Shown: piece after piece, positions 5,998 to 8,972 of the stretch | How the letters are laid out: every line of letters begins with the position of its first letter | How positions within the stretch are numbered: the first letter of the stretch is position 1 | NCBI GenBank assembly: GCA_013697265.1 | Contig: JACCXE010000240.1 | Span: forward strand, 1 to 8,972 | Direction: 5' to 3' | Source: Actinomycetota bacterium | Lineage (GTDB): Bacteria; Actinomycetota; Acidimicrobiia; Acidimicrobiales; JACCXE01 | Length of the DNA stretch: 8,972 nucleotides | The notes under the pieces: model-generated | Told to the model about the DNA's origin: nothing | Database searches by the model: none | Seen by the model: only the letters and a program-made list of their open reading frames with translations | Program-made: the position numbers and the translations under genes

Positions 5998-7349
5998 GCG
6001 CCCGCCAATGCTTCGCGCAGCGCGGCGCCGTCCGACGCGACCACCTCGACTGTGGCCGGCAGGTCGGTGACGGCAACACCGTCGAGGAACCGTCCGTTGG
6101 ACAGGCAGGCGTCGGGCAACAGGTACCGGCGGCCAGGAGCGTCACCGCTGATCGTGGCGGCGACGTCTTCGCCGGTGATCAGGCCGGCGACACCGATGTT
6201 TCCACCGAAGTAGGTATTCGGCACCACGCGCACTTCGACGTCACCGTGCCCGCCGCGGGCCAGCAGCGGGCAAAGCACCGCCTCGCCATATTTGCCGGTG
6301 AGCACGGTGACCGGCGCGTTGCGGCGGGCCTTGAACGTCACCGACCCGGCCTGCGCGCGCGGGCCCCGGTAGGCCTCGAACTCCGAGCCGTCGACGGACT
6401 GGAAGAAGCCGCCGCTGTTCGCAGGCGCCAGCCGCCCGTCCCACTCTTCGGCGAAACGCGCCGCCATACCGATGCCGTTCTCGTGCTGCGAGAAGTCGTC
6501 GTAGAGCTCTGCCTCAGGAAACGGGCGGTCGGCGAGCACGTAGTACTCGTCGGCCGCGTAGATCACGCGGCGCCCGGTGGCGGCAACGAAGTCTTCTTGT
6601 GCCGCGTGCACGGCGTCGACCACAAACGCTGCCTGTTCTTTCGTGTGGGGCCGCAGCGCCGGCTCGGTCGAAAACTTTGAGATCCCCAACGGCACCGCGG
6701 CGGCCGTGGCCAGTTCGGGGTACTCGTCCAGCAGACCGGTGAGCGTGTCCACGAACGCGTCGCCGTCGTTCACGCCCGGACACACCACGATCTGGCCGTG
6801 CACTTCGACCCCGGCGTCGAGCAACGCCCGCAGCCAACGCAGGCTGGTTGCCCCGCGACGGTTGCGCAGCATACGCGTGCGCAGATCGGGGTCGGTGGCG
6901 TGGATGCTCACGTAAAGCGGGGCCAAGCCCTCGTCGATCACGCGCTCGAGGTCGGCCTCGGTAAACCGGGTAAGCGTGGTGAAGTTTCCGTAGAGAAACG
7001 ACAGGCGGTAGTCGTCGTCCTTCACGTAGAGGCTCGGGCGTAGCCCCTTGGGCAACTGGTAGATGAAACAGAACTCGCAGTGGTTGTCGCACGTGCGCAC
7101 CTGATCAAACAGCGCACTCGACACCTCGGCGCCCAGAATCTCGCCCGCGTCTTTGGACACGGTGATGACGCGCTCAAGTCCGCCGCGACGCAGTTCGATC
7201 ATGGGATCGGCGTCGTCGGTGAGCAGGCGGTATTCGATGATGTCGCGAGGAACCTGACCGGCGATGGAAACAATCTCGTCTCCAGGCGCCAACCCGGCCC
7301 GGGCCGCCGGCGAGTTTTCCTCGACGGCCACCACTACGGGTAGGGGCAC
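5994..7349 (-). CDS. PDZ / radical-SAM / DUF512 Fe-S protein of unknown reaction
   Basis: A 451-residue predicted Fe-S oxidoreductase, a family widespread in bacteria with no established reaction. Residues 5-65 are PDZ-like (VVVAVEENSPAARAGLAPGD). The radical-SAM core follows, with CDNHCEFC giving the CX3CX2C cluster ligands Cys87, Cys91 and Cys94, then family blocks QLPKGLRPSLYVKDDDYRLS (98-117), YGNFTTLT (120-127) and SIHATDPDLR (148-157). The DUF512 portion spans about 225-435, including TGKYGEAV (351-358), NTYFGGNIGVAGLITG (378-393) and LLPDACLSN (410-418). I chose GTG at 7349: it starts just before the PDZ homology and has TACACT 6 nt upstream, a leaderless layout. An in-frame ATG at 7397 would add 16 residues unlike the family, and longer versions would run into ispH on the other strand. 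It heads the operon and overlaps der by four bases. Confidence 0.9.
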   Translation of the reverse strand: MPLPVVVAVEENSPAARAGLAPGDEIVSIAGQVPRDIIEYRLLTDDADPMIELRRGGLERVITVSKDAGEILGAEVSSALFDQVRTCDNHCEFCFIYQLPKGLRPSLYVKDDDYRLSFLYGNFTTLTRFTEADLERVIDEGLAPLYVSIHATDPDLRTRMLRNRRGATSLRWLRALLDAGVEVHGQIVVCPGVNDGDAFVDTLTGLLDEYPELATAAAVPLGISKFSTEPALRPHTKEQAAFVVDAVHAAQEDFVAATGRRVIYAADEYYVLADRPFPEAELYDDFSQHENGIGMAARFAEEWDGRLAPANSGGFFQSVDGSEFEAYRGPRAQAGSVTFKARRNAPVTVLTGKYGEAVLCPLLARGGHGDVEVRVVPNTYFGGNIGVAGLITGEDVAATISGDAPGRRYLLPDACLSNGRFLDGVAVTDLPATVEVVASDGAALREALAGA

Positions 7350-7355
7350 GAGGTC

Positions 7356-7361
7356 AGTGTA
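7356..7361 (-). promoter_or_regulatory. -10 element for the DUF512-der operon, leaderless type
   Basis: TACACT on the minus strand lies 6 nt before the GTG at 7349, putting the expected transcription start on or beside the first base of the start codon. No Shine-Dalgarno precedes this GTG. The -35 area (about 7379-7384, CTTCGC) is not canonical. As the next four genes are tightly packed, this may drive all five. Confidence 0.5.
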
Positions 7362-7367
7362 CGGCCC

Positions 7368-7399
7368 GCATGGGGCGAGCGAAGCGAGGGGCCCCATGC
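7368..7399. repeat. Inverted repeat, 9-bp arms, in the divergent promoter region
   Basis: GCATGGGGC (7368-7376) and GCCCCATGC (7391-7399) are perfect complements around a 14-nt loop containing GAGCGAAGCGAG. It overlaps the -10/-35 spacer of the minus-strand promoter, so it could be an operator for the DUF512-der operon. The loop motif is partly repeated as GAGCGAAGC just after ispH (from 8494), so an intergenic REP-like element is the main alternative. Confidence 0.5.
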
Positions 7400-7408
7400 T
7401 TGGGAGGA

Positions 7409-7432
7409 GGACGGGCCTGCGGGCGCCCGTCC
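7409..7432. repeat. Inverted repeat, 8-bp arms, upstream of ispH
   Basis: GGACGGGC (7409-7416) and GCCCGTCC (7425-7432) are perfect complements around the 8-nt loop CTGCGGGC. The repeat ends 19 nt before the ispH -10 hexamer, at the place of its -35 region. If ispH is leaderless this DNA is not in its mRNA, so a protein-binding role is likelier than an RNA hairpin. Confidence 0.45.
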
Positions 7433-7451
7433 AGGCAAAGAGAATGTCTCG

Positions 7452-7457
7452 TACGCT
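7452..7457 (+). promoter_or_regulatory. -10 element of ispH, leaderless type
   Basis: TACGCT is separated by 6 nt from the ATG at 7464, so transcription would begin at the start codon. No Shine-Dalgarno is present in that gap. The geometry matches that of the divergent minus-strand promoter. No clear -35 hexamer is visible. Confidence 0.5.
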
Positions 7458-7463
7458 TGTTCC

Positions 7464-8495
7464 ATGGACGTCGATCGCGTATTGCTTGCCGCGCCGCGCG
7501 GGTTTTGCGCGGGCGTCGAGATGGCGATCAAGGCCCTGGCCTGGATGGTGAAGATCTTCGACGGGCCCGTTTACTGCTACCACGAGATCGTCCACAACCA
7601 GCTAGTGGTCGAGCGTTTCAAGAACCTCGGCGTCGTTTTCGTCAACGACATGTCCGAGGTTCCCCCTGGTGCGCCCGTGATGCTCAGCGCGCACGGGAGC
7701 GCCCCCGAGGTGGTCGCCGCGGCCCGGGCGACGGGCGGCGTGGTCGTCGACGCGGTTTGCCCGCTCGTCACCAAGGTCCACCACGAGGTTCGAACACGCG
7801 CCGGGAAGGGCTACACCGTGGTTTACGTCGGCCACGCCGGCCACGACGAAGCCATCGGCACCATGGCCGTAGCACCCGACTCCGTCGCCCTCGTGCAAAA
7901 CGCTGAGGAAGTCGCGAGCCTGCCCGACTTCGATCGCCCGGTCGCCTTGCTCGCGCAGACCACGCTGAGCCACGACGAATGGTCCGGCGTGCAGGACGCG
8001 GTGCACGATCGGTGGCCCGGGGTGTGGCAGCCCGGACGCAGCGACCTGTGCTTCGCCACCACGAACCGCCAGACCGCACTGCGGGCCATCGCCGCGAAGT
8101 CCGACGCCGTGCTCGTAGTCGGTTCGGCCAACTCGTCGAACACCGTCGCACTCGAACGAGTGGCGCAGACGCTGTGCGACCGTGTGTTCCGCGTCAACAG
8201 TCCTGAAGAGGTGCCCGAAGGCCTTACCGGCGTCGTCGGCGTCACCGCCGGCGCATCCGCCCCCGAAGATCTCGTCGACGCGGTGATCGCACGCCTGAAT
8301 CCCCGCAACGGCATCGAAGAGGTTCAGGTCACCGAGGAAGACGAATACTTCCCGCCGCCGCGCGAGCTGCGCGAACTCTTGCGCAGCCTGAGCGCGGGCA
8401 TCGCGGCGTCGTTTGGCGCATCGCCGGCGAACTGGCTGCTGAGCGACGACCGCAACATCACCGCCAGCGACGTCCTCGAATCCATCGCCACCTGA
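7464..8495 (+). CDS. ispH: 4-hydroxy-3-methylbut-2-enyl diphosphate reductase (IspH/LytB)
   Basis: The last enzyme of the MEP pathway: it reduces HMBPP to isopentenyl and dimethylallyl diphosphates using a [4Fe-4S] cluster in the cytosol. All three cluster cysteines are present: Cys15 in PRGFCAGV, Cys99 in DAVCPLVTKVH and Cys196 in SDLCFATTNRQ. Substrate residues match the family: His44 (IVHN), His77 (SAHG), His127 and Glu129 (GHDEA), Thr167, Ser224-Ser225-Asn226 (SANSSNT) and Ser265 (GASAPE). At 343 residues it is longer than the roughly 316 of E. coli; the extra length is a C-terminal tail after PPPRELRELL (298-307) that includes an Ala/Gly/Ser-rich stretch. The ATG at 7464 is the only sensible start, 9 residues before the APRGFC block. 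It is divergent from the DUF512-der operon, and no other MEP gene is in the window. Confidence 0.98.
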   Translation: MDVDRVLLAAPRGFCAGVEMAIKALAWMVKIFDGPVYCYHEIVHNQLVVERFKNLGVVFVNDMSEVPPGAPVMLSAHGSAPEVVAAARATGGVVVDAVCPLVTKVHHEVRTRAGKGYTVVYVGHAGHDEAIGTMAVAPDSVALVQNAEEVASLPDFDRPVALLAQTTLSHDEWSGVQDAVHDRWPGVWQPGRSDLCFATTNRQTALRAIAAKSDAVLVVGSANSSNTVALERVAQTLCDRVFRVNSPEEVPEGLTGVVGVTAGASAPEDLVDAVIARLNPRNGIEEVQVTEEDEYFPPPRELRELLRSLSAGIAASFGASPANWLLSDDRNITASDVLESIAT

Positions 8496-8585
8496 GCGAA
8501 GCTCGCGTCCGCGTCGGTCTCGCTCGAACCAGGCGGGAGCGATGCCACCGAGGGTGTTGGTGCACGACGAGCAGTCCCGAGACCG

Positions 8586-8591
8586 TACAAT
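8586..8591 (+). promoter_or_regulatory. -10 element of the HD-domain gene, leaderless type
   Basis: TACAAT, a near-consensus -10, is followed by 7 nt and then the ATG at 8599, where transcription would start. No Shine-Dalgarno lies in the gap, and the -35 region is not canonical. The 103-nt space after ispH otherwise holds only a weak 6-bp stem (8520-8525 with 8537-8542), so this gene probably has its own transcript. Confidence 0.6.
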
Positions 8592-8598
8592 TCAACTC

Positions 8599-8972
8599 AT
8601 GACCGTCACCACTGACCGAGGCACCGAGCAGTTCACCCGGATGGACGAGTCCACCAAGGACCAATGGATGGAAATCGTCACCGAGCACGGCAAGGGCGCG
8701 GCCCGGGTTCCGGAACGAATCCTCGGCATGCTTCGCTCGTTGGACGAGATCGTCGACGGGTTCTCCACCGACCAGCTCACCCACTGCCTCCAGACCGCCA
8801 CTTACGCCGAGAAGGCGGGCGCCGACGAAGAAGTGATCGTCGCCTCGCTGTGCCATGACATCGGCAAGGCCGTCACGGTGTCCAACCACGGCGCGATCGC
8901 GGCCGAAATCCTCAAGCCCTACGTGCGGCCCGACGTCTACAACATGATCCGGGTCCACCAAGACTTCCAGGG
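8599..8972 (+). CDS. HD-domain metalloprotein, PhnZ/TmpB/MIOX-like group (partial, C-terminus beyond right edge)
   Basis: The first 124 residues of a protein of the HD superfamily. The HD core is visible: His62 in LTHCLQTATYAEKAGA, then SLCHDIGK with His86 and Asp87, His97 in SNHGAIAAEILKP, and His120 in RVHQDFQG. The block FTRMDESTKDQW (12-23) and the HQDFQG ending match the group of HD proteins related to the phosphonate oxygenases PhnZ and TmpB and to myo-inositol oxygenase, which use a diiron site, as well as predicted HD phosphohydrolases. Whether this one is an oxygenase or a hydrolase cannot be told from the N-terminal part. The ATG at 8599 fits the -10 hexamer 7 nt upstream. No phosphonate or inositol genes lie nearby in the window, so no substrate is proposed. 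Confidence 0.8.
   Translation, partial: MTVTTDRGTEQFTRMDESTKDQWMEIVTEHGKGAARVPERILGMLRSLDEIVDGFSTDQLTHCLQTATYAEKAGADEEVIVASLCHDIGKAVTVSNHGAIAAEILKPYVRPDVYNMIRVHQDFQ

Noticed and set aside
4273..6213. Plus-strand open frames of 388, 355 and 220 codons
   Set aside because: They are antisense to der and its neighbours. Long open frames opposite genes are expected when third codon positions are nearly all G or C.
7350..7595. 82-codon N-terminal extension of the DUF512 protein
   Set aside because: It would overlap ispH by over 130 nt on the opposite strand, cross both promoters, and has no family similarity. The PDZ homology begins right after the GTG at 7349.
7370..7906. 178-codon plus-strand frame over the start of ispH, and minus-strand frames at 7602-8314
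   Set aside because: The IspH frame holds all catalytic residues, so the others are shadows.
8496..8585. Terminator after ispH
   Set aside because: Only a 6-bp stem (8520-8525 with 8537-8542, 11-nt loop) and a 4-bp stem at the stop codon are present, with no T-run. That is too weak to call.
8458..8961. 167-codon minus-strand open frame
   Set aside because: It is opposite the HD-domain gene, which has conserved HD ligands and a promoter. The antisense product has no recognisable domain.

Overview
The window looks like a chromosomal segment of a high-G+C actinobacterium. The evidence is the base composition, the near-exclusive use of G/C-ending codons, a TANNNT hexamer directly ahead of several start codons (a leaderless layout common in Actinomycetota), and the gene families present. 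A small zinc-ribbon membrane protein and the overall gene set suggest Acidimicrobiia or a relative; that placement is inference. I see no transposase, integrase, phage gene or CRISPR array, and every protein-coding gene is intact except the two cut by the window edges.

Layout, left to right. (1) 1-1679, minus strand: the N-terminal 559 residues of a large protein joining a class III nucleotide-cyclase domain to a MalT/LuxR-type AAA ATPase, cut by the left edge. (2) 1680-1943: a non-coding gap holding a 14-bp palindrome, a short tandem repeat and a long hairpin. (3) 1944-2020, minus: a complete tRNA-Pro(GGG) with an encoded CCA end. (4) 2027-7349, minus: five genes packed without room for promoters between them, in transcription order a PDZ/radical-SAM/DUF512 protein, the ribosome-assembly GTPase Der, an acyl-CoA carboxylase beta subunit, an HMG-CoA lyase-family enzyme, and a 66-residue zinc-ribbon membrane protein. 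Junctions are an ATGA overlap, a 7-nt gap, an ATGA overlap and a TAATG overlap; the tRNA follows only 6 nt after the last stop codon. (5) 7350-7463: a 114-nt divergent promoter region with two GC-rich inverted repeats. (6) 7464-8495, plus: ispH, the last enzyme of the MEP isoprenoid pathway. (7) 8599-8972, plus: the start of an HD-domain protein of the PhnZ/TmpB/MIOX-like group, cut by the right edge.

How the genes fit together. The DUF512-der pair appears in other bacterial phyla and suggests a shared role around ribosome assembly. The carboxylase and HMG-CoA lyase resemble two consecutive steps of leucine catabolism (3-methylcrotonyl-CoA carboxylation, later HMG-CoA cleavage), but no biotin carboxylase subunit is present here and the lyase has Ser in place of its signature Cys. 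Three genes (the DUF512 gene, ispH and the HD gene) have a -10-like hexamer 6-7 nt before the start codon, implying leaderless mRNAs.

This is mostly an ordinary housekeeping region. The most promising items are the uncharacterised radical-SAM enzyme translationally coupled to Der, the operon ending in a tRNA, the Cys-to-Ser lyase, and the cyclase domain lacking its catalytic Asn. I found no clear evidence for a wholly new defence or mobile system.
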